From contig OY998177.1 in NCBI GenBank assembly GCA_963921935.1, positions 113,824,067 through 113,888,066 on the forward strand: 64,000 bases of DNA. Reading direction: 5' to 3'. Source of the DNA: Galeruca laticollis. Its lineage: Eukaryota > Arthropoda > Insecta > Coleoptera > Chrysomelidae. Positions 33,375-46,513 of the stretch are shown here, in pieces (positions within the stretch are counted from its first letter, which is position 1; each line of letters opens with the position of its first letter). The notes beneath the pieces were generated by a model that was not told the DNA's origin, made no database searches, and saw nothing but the letters and a program-made list of their open reading frames with translations. The position numbers were made by a program, and so were the translations under genes.

Positions 33375-33788
33375 TATACTCTACTGGTAGACACTGGAGC
33401 AACTAGAACCATTATACGACCAGAGATAACAACCTCCAAGAAGAAGCTTTTATCAACGAGACTGCGACTGCGGACCGCCACAGGCGAGAGTGTCAACGTT
33501 CACGAGGAGACTCAAATTAAATTGGGAATTGGTGCAGAAAAGTTCACGCATAAGGTAATTGTAGATGGCATCGAAGAAGACGTGATTCTGGGAATGGACG
33601 GGATGAATCTACATGGTTTCCAGTTGAACTTCAAAAACAGAACCAGTAAAATGGGTTCCAAGGAGATATTCCTTCATCCATATGAAGGCAGCACGATGTT
33701 GGCAGCTGTACACTGTTCTACCTACACGAAGCGAATCCATGATAGTAGCACGGCTACAGGGAAGTTTATTTGTTCGCGATACCGATGA
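33375..33788 (+). pseudogene. Ty3/Gypsy retropepsin-type protease remnant
   Basis: The aspartic protease signature LLVDTGATRT lies at 33381-33410. A flap-like region and the second conserved motif VILGMD (about 33580-33600) follow in order, as in retropepsins. The frame shifts or stops between 33374 and 33381 and again near 33500. Sequence homologous to pol does not continue beyond 33788, so no RT is present. Confidence 0.75.
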
Positions 33789-33799
33789 CCTCGACATGC

Positions 33800-35060
33800 T
33801 CGTGACGCATTGCGCTTGCTATGCTATACGCACAGATACACTAATATTCTCTGGTTGACTCTTTAGGTGAGTAAAACCTGATTTCGCCTTACCGACATGT
33901 TGTGATAGCAGTAAGCGAAGTAATATTGACCACTTGACTTTTGGTCATGCTATGCATTGTTTTAACTTTGTATTCGATAATCGTTATTTGAATTCATGAT
34001 TTGTAGAATCACTGTGCAGTACAATAGTGAGTACTCAATATACCTACTTATATGTTTGCTTAGAAAAATAAATAATGAAAGCCAAGCAATTATTATCGAA
34101 TATTTCCAGCATTGTTAGTGATATTTGCTATGAAAAATTTAATATCATTTATTTTCCTAATATATGATATATGCAAAATTGAAAATTATTGGCTTAAATT
34201 GTCAGAAATAAAAAACACGTCATAATATTTTTTTTCAAAATGATGATTTATATACTTATATTAGTTAATTTTACTATTAGAACTTTTTAAAAAAGTATTT
34301 ACCTATAATCAGATTATGATAGATTCAAAAGGTTAAAAAATAACTCAGTTATTCCATTGTTTTGAGTTGTTATTAATTTTTTTCTACTGCCATTTTTATT
34401 TTGAGATAACGAACATTAATTTTGAGCTTGCTATGGATATTTAATGAAACAAAATATCATAATATTGAGATAAATAATGATTGTTTATATTTTAATCTTA
34501 CTGTTGCAGACCAAAACTCCGTAGACAACATAATCCCAAACTCCGGGTCTAACTATATAATTCCTAAATGTAACAACCGCAGTTTACGCTAAAATAAGCA
34601 TCCATCAGTTAACTCATGTATTCAGTAACTCGCATCAAGAATTCGTTGATTAACCTCATCTAAATGTAATCAAAACATTCACTTGAATTACACAGACCAA
34701 AACTTTATCCAACAAACAAACGACGCTAGTATGTATAATAAGAAAACTGGATGCAAGCGAACAGTTTAAACAGTTTTATACATGTGTTCGGAACCAGATA
34801 ATTTCCCAGTTCTGTTTGTTTATGCAATAAATAATTTGTATATCCTATGTATATAGTTCTAGAAATATTTTTTGACGTTTTGGCTCAACTTCGGCTTTTA
34901 TCAAAATATTATGTAACATTTACAAGCCTGATGTATATTTATGTCACTTGTTACATGAATATCAGAATATAATCTGTTTCAATTATATTATGAAGACTTT
35001 TTGTATTCAGTTGTTAAATTTCAGGTTAACATATACCGAGAAGAAGCAATTAACAATTTA
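33800..35060. other. AT-rich non-coding stretch
   Basis: No convincing ORF. At 34869-34903 the minus strand reads like a decayed PLE ribozyme-like motif (GATAAAAGCC...GAGCCAAAACGTC), with a stem II that can still pair. The rest shows nothing I can identify. Confidence 0.5.
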
Positions 35061-35242
35061 AATTATTTATAATAGGTACTGTTTTATATATAATTGGACT
35101 GTACTTGTTGCACTGCTTTGGTTTGGATAAAAATCACTTTGTATAGTATAATCAACGTTTTTTATTAAGTTCACATTCAACGCTTCTGCCATACTTTCCT
35201 TTAAGAAGACGGTATGGGGAAAATTATTTGTGGCGTGAACAT
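35060..35242 (-). repeat. BEL/Pao 3' LTR fragment
   Basis: It begins, reading on the minus strand, TGTTCACGCCAC after a G-rich polypurine tract (35243-35250), 14 bases past the pol stop. Blocks of it recur at 56541-56779, such as the one with TTGGATAAAAATCACTTTGT, which supports an LTR pair. The far end is not defined. Confidence 0.6.
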
Positions 35243-35255
35243 GCCCCCCAGGTTT

Positions 35256-35352
35256 CAATAGGAAATAGGTAGTAGACAAATCTTCTGAAAATTTCTTTTA
35301 ATGATGCCACCAGTAGTCATGATAGAAGCAAATCGAGCTATTCCATTGGTAC
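35256..35352 (-). pseudogene. BEL/Pao integrase C-terminal tail
   Basis: Reading on the minus strand it ends TTGGIIKRNFQKICLLPISY and a stop, the usual BEL integrase end. It continues the reading of 38757-38920 once the hAT element and one 8-bp duplication are removed. Confidence 0.75.
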
Positions 35353-38300
35353 TAGTGGTTCGCACGAGACCAACGAGACGAGATTTTCACAAAGTCTTGA
35401 CTCGTCTCGCCGATACAATGATAAGTCTCGTCTCAAGTCTCGTCTCAAGTCTCGTCTCAAGTCTCGTCTCAAGTCTCGTCTCAAGTCTCGTCTCGCAGCT
35501 TCCAGTCTCGTCTCGTTTATCGTACGAGAGTCTCGTAAAAGTATAGAAATCTCATCATTCATAATCTTATTGTTTCAGTGCAATAAGGAATACTGAAATA
35601 CTTGCCGTAATATAAGAGACGGAAGAGAAAATTACAATTGTTGAAAGACAACATGTATTCGAAAGTAATACAACTAAAGAAAATAAAAACATTAGTTTAT
35701 AAATGAAAAAATCAAAGGTAAAAAACAGCCCTTAGCCCTCTCGGTTGCAAATGTTTTTGTTTTTCACCCAGTCGTTTAGACATGACAAACATCGTGCATA
35801 TTCATTGTTAAGGCTATTTCGATGTTTTCTTATAGTTAATGCAGCACGTGAAAATAATCTTTCCGCCGGGACTGAAGTAGCCGGTATGCTTAAGAGTTCT
35901 CGTGCCATTAAATTTAGAATATGAAATTCAGAAGCATGCATTTTCCGCCAGTGTAGTATATCTGTTTCTTTATTACATCGAGGCATAGAATAATATTTTT
36001 GACGCTCCTGCATCCATTCTCCTTCTGCATCCGTAGGGTTTACTGCATATAAAATATCAAAACCAATTAAAAAATCTGACACTTTTCCGGTCCAGGATCT
36101 TCTCGTTCCCTCGCCGCCGTTCTTATCGTACATTGTCCTTCTGAATCTTCTGATTGATTAAAATAGGCTTTGTATATATCTTGAAATTTCTTAATCGAAG
36201 AACCTTTCAATTCTTGGCCCCATGTTGTCATATCAAACGCTTCTAACTTATGCCGCGGATCGAGAATTAAAACTGCAGCATAAATCCAATTAGCTTTACG
36301 ATAATGCTTTAATATTTTGTCTCTTGCAGCCTGAAAACTAACAATAAGCTGCTCTTCGACAGCGGTTCAATCTACCTTTTTGTCCCATTTAAATATTTTG
36401 TTCTCAATATTATCTATTAGTATATTGATACATACAACCACCGTAGGTAATGTGACGTACTTCTCTTCTCCGAGCTTTTTGAAAAGAATTTGAAAGTTGA
36501 CTAGTAATTCATGCACTTTTTCTAGCAGAATCCATTCATTGTCCATAAGAGAATATTGTTTTAAATCAACAACATTTTGACACAATACACCAAGTCCATA
36601 TCTAGCTTCAAACGCTACTTTCAACATATCATTACTGGAATTCCAGCGTGTAGGCACATCCAACACAGGTGTTAATTGGCGAGAATTACCAGTTGCCTCG
36701 CACGCACTTCGGAACTTAATTAAAAATTGTTCTTACCGTTTAATTTTCGAAAAGATAGAACGTATTTCACATAGTGCATTAGAATTATCTTCAATTTCAT
36801 CAACTTCGGCTTCCTCATCGACACTATCATCACTCAATTCTTCATTTGCCTCAGAATTCAGTTTCAACAACTGAAACAAATCTTGCACGGCCAAAGTAAT
36901 CACATGTCCAAAACATCGAAAAAGGCAATCCTCTACATTTAAATCGGGAATAAGTTCCTGAAGTTCTTTAATAAAAGTTGTATTTGCTTTTGCTTAGGCA
37001 TTATCCATTGTTATTCCTTGAAGTTTGTGGATCAAGTCTTTAGCGTCTACACATTTGAAAAATGTGAGAACGATGTCTTTTCCTGTATGTTTTCCATCGA
37101 CAGGAACAAAATCTAGAGCGATCGATTGCAATTCCCAATTGTCATCTATAAAATATGTTGTAATTCCATAATAAGATCTGCCGCTAATAGAGGTCCAGCC
37201 GTCTATAGTAAATGATAATTTTGTTTGTCAACATGTCGGTCATTCTTTGCTTTAGGCAGTCGAATCGTAACATTGCTAATCTTCTCAATTTATCCTTTTT
37301 TGGAAAATCCTTTCCAGATATTTTTTTAAAAAAATTCTGAGTATCTTCGTCATGGAAGAAATTAAAAGGTAACTATTTCTTTGCCATCCAATCAAAAATC
37401 GCCAAGTCAAAATGATCCTTTTTTGGTTTCACTGATGTAGTCTGAAAATAATAATATGTAATGTGATAAGACCTTTTAAAACGGACGGAAATCTAAATGT
37501 AGTAATTTATGATACAATTGCTAAGAGTGGCATTTTATATTGCGAAATAACCGTCCACGAGTGGAGAAACTCCAGGAGCAAAATAAAATCACTTTTAACA
37601 AATGTATCATACAATATTCTTGCAACAACTCGTATAAATTCAAAGGAAGCTCCGCGATCCACGTTGACATATTGACGTGCGGCAAAATGCAAAATCTTTG
37701 GCAGTAAAGTTATAAATCATCATTTAAATGAGGCGTCGGCGTATCAAACGAAATTGATAGGTGTTAGAAAGACTATTCACGCGGCGCTTGCCATGGCTTA
37801 TTAAACTTGTGAAAGTTGCAGATTTTTGATAACGATAGATGCCGTCAGCCTTTTGAACAAGTTATAGATTTCGCTGTATAAAACAAAAATATGTCATAAA
37901 TAAAAATGTGATTCAACGATGGTATACAGCGTTAAAATAATTAAATTATTAAGTTATCTAACAGCTTACCTTAAATTGAGAACTCACAGCAAACATTTCG
38001 GGAACAGTGAGTCTGGAAGTACTTGCTCCTACCAGTTGATTTTGTTAATTTGGATATATTTCCAAATATGCCTTTGGATGTTTACTGCGTAGGTGTTTTC
38101 TTAATCCAGTACTATTTCCCGGTGACATTTTAATTTCCTTCGAATTTAAACATATTCTGCACCTGGCTATTTTATCTCGATTTGTCCCTTTCAATTCAAT
38201 GTTGAAATAAGTATCGAATTCGCTTTTGTAAGAGTCATTTTGTATTTGCATGCGAGACGAAGAGCGACTGCTATTTAACGAAGACGACAATTCACTTTCA

Positions 38301-38756
38301 GTCACATTATCACTCAAACAACATTGTCTGGTATGTGAATATCCTCAGTTCCACTAGAAAAATCACCGGAATTTGATTCATCTTCTAAAGTCAAAAGTTC
38401 GCTCCTTTTCCTCTTGAATCTGCACATTTTGAATCAACTTGGCACAATTCTGCATGCTCAAAAATTCGAACAACTACGACTATCCGTTACCGTCAACCGA
38501 TAACGCCGGCAGGGGCGTTTAAAAGCAATTCTTGGTGTTATGCTTATACATTTTTATCAAAATAAATTGATGTTCATTCAGAAATATTCACCTGCGAGAC
38601 TCTCGCGCGAGACGCGATACCTCATGCACGAGACTAGAGACGAGACCAAACAAAAGTCTAGTCTCGTCTGGTCCGAGTAACGTCTTGAGTCTCGTCTTGA
38701 AAACGAGACGAGACCATGCGATACTCTCGAAAACGAGAGTCTCGTGCGAATCACTA
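35353..38756 (-). mobile_element. hAT element (3404 bp) inserted in BEL integrase
   Basis: The ends are inverted repeats starting TAGTGGTTCGCACGAGAC (left) and TAGTGATTCGCACGAGAC (right). 8-bp target duplications ATTGGTAC (35345-35352) and ATCGGTAC (38757-38764) differ by one base. Subterminal regions at both ends are packed with AGTCTCGTCTC/GAGACGAGAC motifs, including six exact 12-bp tandem copies at 35423-35494 and a dispersed cluster at 38598-38745. Confidence 0.93.
35735..38317 (-). pseudogene. hAT transposase with BED zinc finger, two exons, broken
   Basis: Exon 1 (38317-37970) starts MSDNVTESELSSS and has a BED-type zinc finger (CRICLNSKEI...LRKHLRSKHP) that would bind DNA ends. A predicted intron (37969-37442) has GTAAGC and TTATTTTCAG sites on the minus strand. 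Exon 2 (37441-35735) has the conserved region with DVPTRWNSS (about 36640-36666). It ends in the hAT dimerisation domain LLSIPATSVPAERLFSRAAL (about 35830-35900). Several stops and shifts between 37390 and 36120 interrupt exon 2, so it is not functional. The family joins ends by a DDE-type RNase H-like fold, but I cannot trace all catalytic residues. Confidence 0.85.
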
Positions 38757-39725
38757 ATCGGTACCCTTATGAAGCTGAACTATACGTCCTAAACGCAAAT
38801 GCGTGGGTGGATGTTTATCGGATTGAATTAATACCAAAGCGTTTTCAGCTAGATTTTCCTGATTTTGTCGCCATCGATGTCGTGTTTGAAGCTCTGAGAT
38901 ATAATATTTTTTCTAGCGCTACCAAAAGTGTTGGCAAATTCGTTGCACAAGCTGAAACTTTGATAGTATATTGATTGGTATATCTTGAAATCCTTCTTCG
39001 GGTACTGCAAGTAATGGTCTGCCAATAAGAAAGTGAACCGGGGTTAAACAGGAAAATTCATTAGGAACTATTCCTAAAGGACACAAGGGTCGAGAAAGCA
39101 AGATCGCCTTAATTTGGGCAAGAGCAGTAGAGAATTCTTCAAATAGTAAGTGGGCGTTTGCAAGTACATGCCTTAAATGATGCTTAACACACCTTACATC
39201 GGTCTCCCAAAGTCCTCCAAAATTTGGTTTGTGTGGAGGAATGAATTACCATACTATATAATCATTGGAAAACTCGGAAGTAATGAAATCTTGATTTAAT
39301 TTGAAAAACCTTGTTAACTCGCGCTTGTGATAGCAGAAAAATCTTAGGTCTACCTCTTCTGTAGACAAAACACCTTAAGGCTTGAAAAAATGTTTCCGTG
39401 GATAAGCTGGAAACAAGTTCCAAATGTATTGCTTTAGTATCGAAGCAAATAAAGACGCATACATAGCACTTTGGTAGTTTAAAGCCGCGGCCTTTTCGAT
39501 CCCTTACCTGAAAAGGGCCAGCGTAATCAACCCCTGTCACATGGAAAAGAGCAGACATGGAAACATGCTCGCGTGTTAGATTCCCATTATGGGTTTAACC
39601 TTATTTGGAAACATTTGATGCATTTTTTAACTGTATGTCGCGCTATATTCCGACCTGAGATTAGCCAATATTCTTCTCGAATGTGGGATAATAAAAGTTG
39701 TGAGCCACCATGTTACATTCAGACT
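38757..39725 (-). pseudogene. BEL/Pao integrase, core and C-terminal part
   Basis: Minus-strand translation gives the start of the integrase core (GVDYAGPFQVRDRKGRGFKL, about 39480-39540), with the first catalytic Asp in VDYAGP. CFDTKAIHLELVSSL and FVYRRGRPK follow. After a damaged middle it has SRPLCPLGIVPNEFSCLTPVHF (about 39040-39095) and the C-terminal region ELQTRHRWRQNQENLAENAL (about 38830-38890). Frameshifts and stops occur throughout and the second catalytic Asp/Glu region is lost. Continuity with 35256-35352 across the hAT is clear. Confidence 0.85.
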
Positions 39726-41460
39726 TACCTTAAGCATTAAGAACTGAATGTGTGTCTAGTTTGAAATATATTTTATTTTAAATCATTAATCAGCTTAAAC
39801 AGTCACTAAATTATCTACACAAAGTATTGTTATTAATTTACACAGGTGATTGCATCTTGAACAGTAATTTAGATAACAGCTACACAAGTTCCTAAAAGAA
39901 ATTAAAACGTTGATTAAATATATAATTAAAAGTTAATGTATTGTTCACTTACCAGTACTGGATAATGATAAAACTCATCAAACTGCTTCTTTCAATACAA
40001 TGTTTATATTTGAATGAGGTTACATTTCGTAAACAGTTCATACAACGAGTACACAAAGTTTAGAATGGATTCAGACATAAAATAAATAATCTTTGTCGTT
40101 TATTTTAGTCGTCGTTTGGTAATACCTTTATTGCGAACGCCTTATTGAATTTTGTTTGGTTTTCAATGTCATTCACAATGACATTCATGATAGGTACTAC
40201 TTTTGATTAGTTTGACGTTGACACTTCACATTTCACCAAACAGGTTGAGCACTAAGGTACTACATAAATCTGAAATTCATCAAGCCCACTCGGTTGAGTT
40301 CGGAGTTCGTTATATGTATTGAAGATATTCCATTGGTCAGCCGAAAATAAGAAGGTATTATAGGGATTATTAGAACTTGATTGGCCGTTGAAGTGTACAA
40401 AAAGCTGCAGTTCGTTTAGTTTCGGGTTAACTTCTCCAGATTTGGAAATATCGAAAGGAAGTAGCAGATTTTTGGTTTTTCGTTTGCTGGCATTCTTAAG
40501 TAACTGTTCTCTGCCGTTGTAATTTGGTTAAGAGGTTTTCCTGTAACAAGGAGATTCGCCGACCTTTCAATGTTCCTTCATCGGTAACTTTTTATTCCAA
40601 CACAAATCTAATATTGATGCAGCCATTTTGGATCTAACCACATAGTATATTTGAATGACTAGAAGCAGTTACATCGACACCCTGACAATCCGCCTGAGAC
40701 CTTTGAGGGAGGAAATCCTAGAGGAAACGGCATTTTGAGCCATTCACCACCCTGGACTCGAGTTTTCGACATGATTGATCTCGTTGATGCACGTGTTCGC
40801 CGCATGTTCTAGATATTATTCTTTCAAGATGGATGGAGCTCAGCAGAATAAATCTAGTTTCAAGGATAGGGTTTATTCCAATTTAACACAAATCTACTGA
40901 GGAAGTGCACCGGCATACCTTTACTACTATTTCTTTACGTAATACTATATTCTTAGTATAGTACAGTGATTTATTGGACTTTTCATAACCTAAATTCTTA
41001 ACTTAATCACTAAATATCTCAACGGAGGAAAAGTTTGTTTTTTTAATCTTTAATAAACTGGTATATTTTTTTTGGTACAAGGCATATGCTATATATACAT
41101 ATATTTCTCAATTTGAATAAATTGTTCACCCCATGTGAACTTAAATACAGCTGTATTTAGGGGTTCTTATGGTTCTTGTTTACATTAAATGCACTTACCA
41201 AATATTTTTTATTTTATTATCATAATTAGCTGATTATATGTGATTATGAATTAACTTCATTAAAAAACCATATAGTGAGGCTCTGTTTTTCTTTTTTCTC
41301 TTTAGTATTATTTTCTTCCACGAAATTAGGTTGAGTTGAGCCAAGAAAGTAGTTAGAGTTAGTAATTTCTTGTTTTTGAAATAATACCAAAAAATAAGTG
41401 GCGCCCTATTTCTGCCAATTCTTGTGATACGTAAGATCCTACGACCACTGCGCACCAGAC
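39726..41460. mobile_element. Unidentified insertion within BEL integrase
   Basis: BEL homology stops at about 41460 and resumes at about 39725, so the 1.7 kb between them is probably inserted. It is AT-rich, with no ORF over 110 codons that resembles a known protein and no clear terminal repeats that I could find. It may be a diverged LTR or non-autonomous element. Confidence 0.4.
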
Positions 41461-41930
41461 GAAGAGCCAACGGAGCTTTGTAACTCCAAAAAACTGTTAC
41501 AACCATGCAAAAGATATTCGTGCTTATGTTGAAAAAGTAACTTAGTAAAGGGATGTTTGGCATGAAGGAATATTGGATTCTTTTTGTCGATGGAGAAATC
41601 AGAATTTTTTAAACGACCTCCCGCTCTGATAATGTTCTCGTCATATAAAAAAGAACATACTGCAAAAAGTCTCTGAGACAATTTTGCTAAAGCCTTTATC
41701 GCCATAATCAATTCAGAGCTAGAAAAATGACTATTAATAGTAAGCTGATTGTACAGTGCAGAATTTAAAATTTTGCTGGGCAATAATCCTCGTGATACCA
41801 GATCGGCTGAATTGTCTTTAGTAGGAACGTGTCGCCAATCGCATTCCTTTGTGAGTGTGAATGTCTCGGAAACTCTATTCGCGATGAAAGTTTTCAAAAC
41901 ACTGGGGTTTGTTTTTAACCAGGCTAGAGT
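41461..41930 (-). pseudogene. BEL/Pao RNase H end and integrase N-terminal region
   Basis: The minus strand reads LAWLKTNPSVLKTFIANRVSE, then CDWRHVPTKDNSADLVSRGL (end of RNase H), and then the linker into integrase, IIRAGGRLKNSDFSIDKKNP. These are standard BEL/Pao landmarks. The frame is open from 41897 to 41442. Sequence just above 41932 continues in 46984 onward once the pogo pair is removed. Confidence 0.85.
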
Positions 41931-42093
41931 TAGGGTAGACCGGGGGCATTTGTAACACTTTGACTTTGTACACTTGCTGTATGTAGGGTAATAAACCTAG
42001 AACAAAATCATTTTACGTAATAATTTGTCACTTAATTGACCAATAAGTGAATGTGTTCAAATTTCTCTGAGATGCCCAGCAAAGCGTCACCTA

Positions 42094-44717
42094 GGGTAAT
42101 GTCGGGTGAGATGGCCAGTCCGGAGAGATGGCCAACAGCTAAAACTTGACTAGCGGGTCGTGAGATGGTGCTGCCTGTCCTCTCCGACAATGAATGATTA
42201 TCCATAAGCACAGCCAGTGTGTTGTCGTTTAAGTCGAGGTCACGTTAAAGCGTCAAAACTATAAAAATAATATCACCTCCTTATAAAATTTTATATTAGT
42301 TTTGTGTCACCTTCTACTGTAAATGTTTGTGAGAAAATTTAGTGCCGTTTTCAACATATTAGGTGAGTACAATGTTCATTAGATGATTCTAACCTCAAAC
42401 AACAGTTAAAAATGTGCGGCGGGTTTTGTTTGTCCCTACCATTTGGTAGAGATGACCAACCAATAGTAGGGACAGATGGCCATATATTTTTACGTCTCTT
42501 CCTTCACAGTTTGGCATCATTTCCATTCTGCTGTGAAAACATGCCTACGGAGTATCAAAGAAGGAACTCGAATCGTGGAAACTATACTGAAGAAAATCTG
42601 CGGCGAGCAATGGACGCTGTCAGAAACGGTTCTTCTGTGAACGGCGCTTCAAAAAATTATGGCATTCCTTGAAAGGAAATTGAAAAAAAATGTGTCGACG
42701 ACAGGTAAAATGGGGCCGGGTAGCATGTTGGGGGAGGCAAATGAAAATAAATTGGTGCAATATATTAAGAAGGCACAAAAATGCGGTTTTCCTATGACAT
42801 TTCCAGATGTTCGAAAGCTTGCCTATAATTTTGCGGAAAATCTAAAAATCAATCACAAGTTCAACAAAGAAAAAGGATGTGCCGGTTCCGATTGGTTTAG
42901 GTCTTTTTTGAGAAGACATCCAGACTTGTCTATTCGCAAGGCTGAGGGTGTATCTCTAGGGCGAGGTGAAGGCATGAACCGTTTAGATGTGGGAAATTAT
43001 TTCACTTTACTGCAAGAAGTACTGGAACAAAATAAGCTTTTCGACAAACCTAGATGCATTTATAATGTCGACGAAACAGGCCTTCAATTAAATAATCGTC
43101 CTGGCCATGTCTTATCCCATAAAGGAGCAAAGGATGTTGTCACAGTCACATCAGGGGAAAAGGGTGAGACAATATCGTGCATAGCTTGTTGTAACGCTGA
43201 AGGTTTTTTTCTGACGCCGGTCTGTGTATTTAGAGGCAAGAATTTAAAGACTGAGTGGACTGATTCAATGCCGCCTGGTTCACATATTGTAATGTCTCAA
43301 AAATCAGCCTACGTTACTGCAACTATTTTTTTGGAATGGTTTAAAAACCACTTCTTGCCACGTAAAGGAGAAGGGAAGGCATTATTAATTCTTGACGGGC
43401 ATGCTTCTCACTGCTCTTGTGTTGAACTTTTAGAAACCGCTGAAGCAAACAATGTCGTTTTATTGTGCCTACCTCCGCACACTACCCATTATTTGCAGCC
43501 GCTCGACAGAGCTTTTTTCAAGTCGCTCAAGTCCTTCTACTATCAATCCTGCAGAAAATGGATGCAGAGCCACCCCGGAAGAAAACTGGGGAGACTCCAG
43601 TTTGGTGAACTTTTAACGAAAAGCTGGAGCAAGTCCGCGACCGCTGGAAATGCTATATCCGGCTTCAGGGCCACTGGCATATTTCCCTGGAACCCCGATT
43701 CCATACCCGATCATTCTGACACAGTTGCTGATCGAATAGTAAACAGCGAAACTAGGGAATACCGTAGAACCTTCACACAGACACAAGTAGCGAACACTCA
43801 ACAATCGAACGCTGAAACAACACAAGAACTTAAACACCCTGTCATCATAATGGATGAGTTGATGCCATCCTGTAGCCATGCTGGTACAGAACCTCGATGT
43901 TCAACTCCAGCGGAAGGAACATCTGTTCCAGATTTGACGCCTGGAAAGCTCTTAGATCAAATCAATCCCACACCTAAGTTAAAGTTAGTTGTTTCTGCAA
44001 AAAAAACGACAGTTGCTACCCTATTAACGTCTCCTGACTATATAGCGACTGTGGGAAAGAAGTCCACGAAAAAATCTGAACAGACTAAGAAGGACACCCC
44101 GAAAACTAAAATTCGAAAACTAACAATTGGCCAAAAAAAGAAACGTTCGCCTTCGCCAAGTTCTGATGAGGAGGAGGAGATTGTAGTTCAATATGAAGAG
44201 GAAAGTGATGTCATTTCTGAGGTGGATGAAACTGAATGTGTATGATGCGGAGAAAGTTATAACATCACAAAAAAAAGAAGATTGGTTGCAGTGCAGAATT
44301 TGCCAGAAGTGGTTTCATGAAAGTTGCTCTTCCTACTTAAACACATGCCAAAATTGTGGTAAAACTGCGTTTAAAAAGAAGCAAGATAGTTGTTAAGGAT
44401 ATTTTTTATATTTTGTTTTAATAAGTAGTGTGTTATTTTCATATTTTCATGTTTTATTCGCGTTTTTATATTGTGGCCATCTATCCCTCATTGCATTGGC
44501 CAACTGACCCCACCGAACCGGGATAAATGGCCTTTACAACTGATTCTCATAAATGATAATAAATAAAAAATAAAAGTGTTTTCAATGTATTTATTCACCA
44601 GTATGCGCGGATGATAGGTAAGCAGTGACAAAAAAATATTGTATGGAGCCTAAACCTCACCAAAAATTTACAGGCTCCTACTATGCAAAACGGTGGCCAT
44701 ATCACCCGACTTTACCC
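42094..44717 (+). mobile_element. pogo-like element A, nested in element B
   Basis: The ends are GGGTAATGTCGGGTGAGATG and the inverted GGGTAAAGTCGGGTGATATG. TA lies on each side (42092-42093, 44718-44719). It is 2624 bp long and inserted about 160 bp from the left end of element B. Confidence 0.9.
42541..44396 (+). pseudogene. pogo-like transposase A, nearly complete, with C-terminal PHD-like finger
   Basis: The start MPTEYQRRNSNRG at 42541 leads into a psq-type helix-turn-helix (YTEENLRRAMDAVRNGSSVN). A stop at 42670 and a frameshift near 42700 precede a long open frame (to 44245). This holds the CENP-B-type second DNA-binding region and a DDE_1 domain, with Asp in YNVDETG (about 43070), in LILDGHASH (about 43398) and in QPLDRAFF (about 43505). 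There are 36 residues between the last two. A basic tail leads to a PHD-like zinc finger (DWLQCRICQKWFHESC, 44280-44327) that is now past a stop at 44243 and an A-run frameshift. The catalytic core is intact, so the damage is recent and slight. Confidence 0.85.
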
Positions 44718-44887
44718 TATGTATTTAAAAAAAATTGAGCAATGTTACAACCGTCCCCGACCCTGGGTCAGTTGTGACAGTTAATGGAGTCATTAGTAAC
44801 ATAAAATCGGTATTTATTGAACTATTAAGAAATAAGTCTCATATTTGTGATAATATAAATGAAACATAAAGAGCAGGAACATAAAAA

Positions 44888-46513
44888 TCAGTCTGATTCA
44901 CAATTGTGACAAATATATGGATATAAACTTGGAGTACTTACCTCATGCGCCCAGAATTTGCAATCGGAACACTGCAGCCATTGTTCCCCCGGCTTGCTGC
45001 TGCTGTATGACTCCATACAAACCAGACAATAATACTCCTGTTCGTCTTCACTCGTCTCTGGAGATTCGTTCCGAGATTTTTTCTTAGCAATACTTTTCTT
45101 TCCTTTACCTTTCACATCTGTTAGATTTCTTTTCACTATCTGTGCTCTTTACTTATTTTCTCTCGCTTCCGATTCTATTCTTATAGCATCTTTCTCAGGA
45201 GTGTCTGTATAAACAGCAGACTTCCTTTTTGGTCTCCCTCTATTTGAATTTTGCCTGGGTCCTGCTTTCGGAAATGGTCTCACATATTCAGGAGAAAATG
45301 CCATTGTGGCGCCAATATCTTTCGATGTTGATGGAATGTTTTGGTTAGTCACATTCTCAGGTGGATTCGGAATTTCTGGTAATTCCATATCGGCAAGTGA
45401 ATTTTCAGGAACTGGAAAAGCTGTTATTTCAATTTCTGGCTGAGGCAAAATATTTTGAGATAAACTGCTTTCCATTTGGAGTGAAGGTGCATCTTGGACC
45501 GCTGACATGGGGATCGGTCTGTCCGTAACATATGAGGGTGCGAAATCGATGTCAGTGAATATGTCTGCGTTGAATAGGTATATTCCTGTCTACTTGAAGC
45601 CAGCTTGTATGTTGGTTTGAGTTAATGCATAGGGTAAAGCAGTAGATACGATGCTTGGTATATCGTAGATATTCATAGGTTTACCCGGATTATTTCGCAT
45701 CCAGCAATCGCTAGCACTGTTTACTGCTTTTTTGAAAGGTCCGAAAAGAGATCTATCTAACGGCTGCAGCTTATGGGAGCAGTGGGGAGGAAATGACATC
45801 GTGAATATACCATTGGCCTTACAGAAATCCAGTGCCTCTATCGTGATATGAGAGGAGTGGTTGTCTAATAGTAGTAGTACTTTCCTATCCACCGATGAGT
45901 TTATGTGGTTCTGGAAGTGTTTGAGGAACATCACAAATTCGGTTTCTTGCATCCACCCTGAAGAATTCCCTGTGCCAATGCACCCAATGGGACCATCTCT
46001 TATGAAATGATCGTCATACCTTTTGCGTGCAAAAATGAAGATTGGCGGGACATATTTTCCTATGGCACTCACAGCACTAGTAACTGTCACAAGAGTTCAA
46101 CGCTCACCAGCTTGTAGCCCTCGAAAGACTTGTAGCTTGGGCACACCTAATGGATAAATTTTTTGGATGGTACTTCTCAGACAGTTCATAGGCTAATCTT
46201 CGTATTTCTTTCGGAGAGAGACCGAAGTAAATGTCTGCTGCTTTCATGATGTATTTTGACATTTCAACCTCTTCGTTTGCAGAAAAAACTCTTGTGTGAG
46301 AGTTGTACCCCATGGAAATAGTTTGATCGGCATTTTCTGCTTCTGCTTCTGCCTCTCTCTTTTTTTGTATCGCATCAATGAGACATGACATAGGCCAAAT
46401 TCCATAGCAGCTCTCCGCACAGACTGACCACCAAGAACTTGTTCGTAAGCTCGTTCATAGGTAGAAATACTCTTCAAATTTCGCTCAGTCTTTTGAATTC
46501 TGGTCCGTGGCAT
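44888..46513 (-). pseudogene. pogo-like transposase B, first catalytic Asp lost, with PHD-like finger
   Basis: The minus-strand start MPRTRIQKTERNLK at 46513 begins a helix-turn-helix region (YEQVLGGQSVRRAAMEFGL). The frame shifts near 46390, then the CENP-B-type region runs to ATSLSRATSW at about 46104. There it jumps directly to AGER..TLVTVTSAVSAIGKYV. The segment that should carry the first catalytic Asp is deleted. The remaining DDE part has LLLLDNHSSH and LQPLDRSLF (35 residues between Asp residues) up to 45590. The C-terminal part (44888-45136) is a PHD-like finger (YYCLVCMES, WLQCSDCKFWAHE). It cannot be active. Confidence 0.85.

Noticed and set aside
35301..35546. 81-codon ORF with SLVS repeats
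   Set aside because: It is translation of the 12-bp tandem repeats at the hAT end, not a protein.
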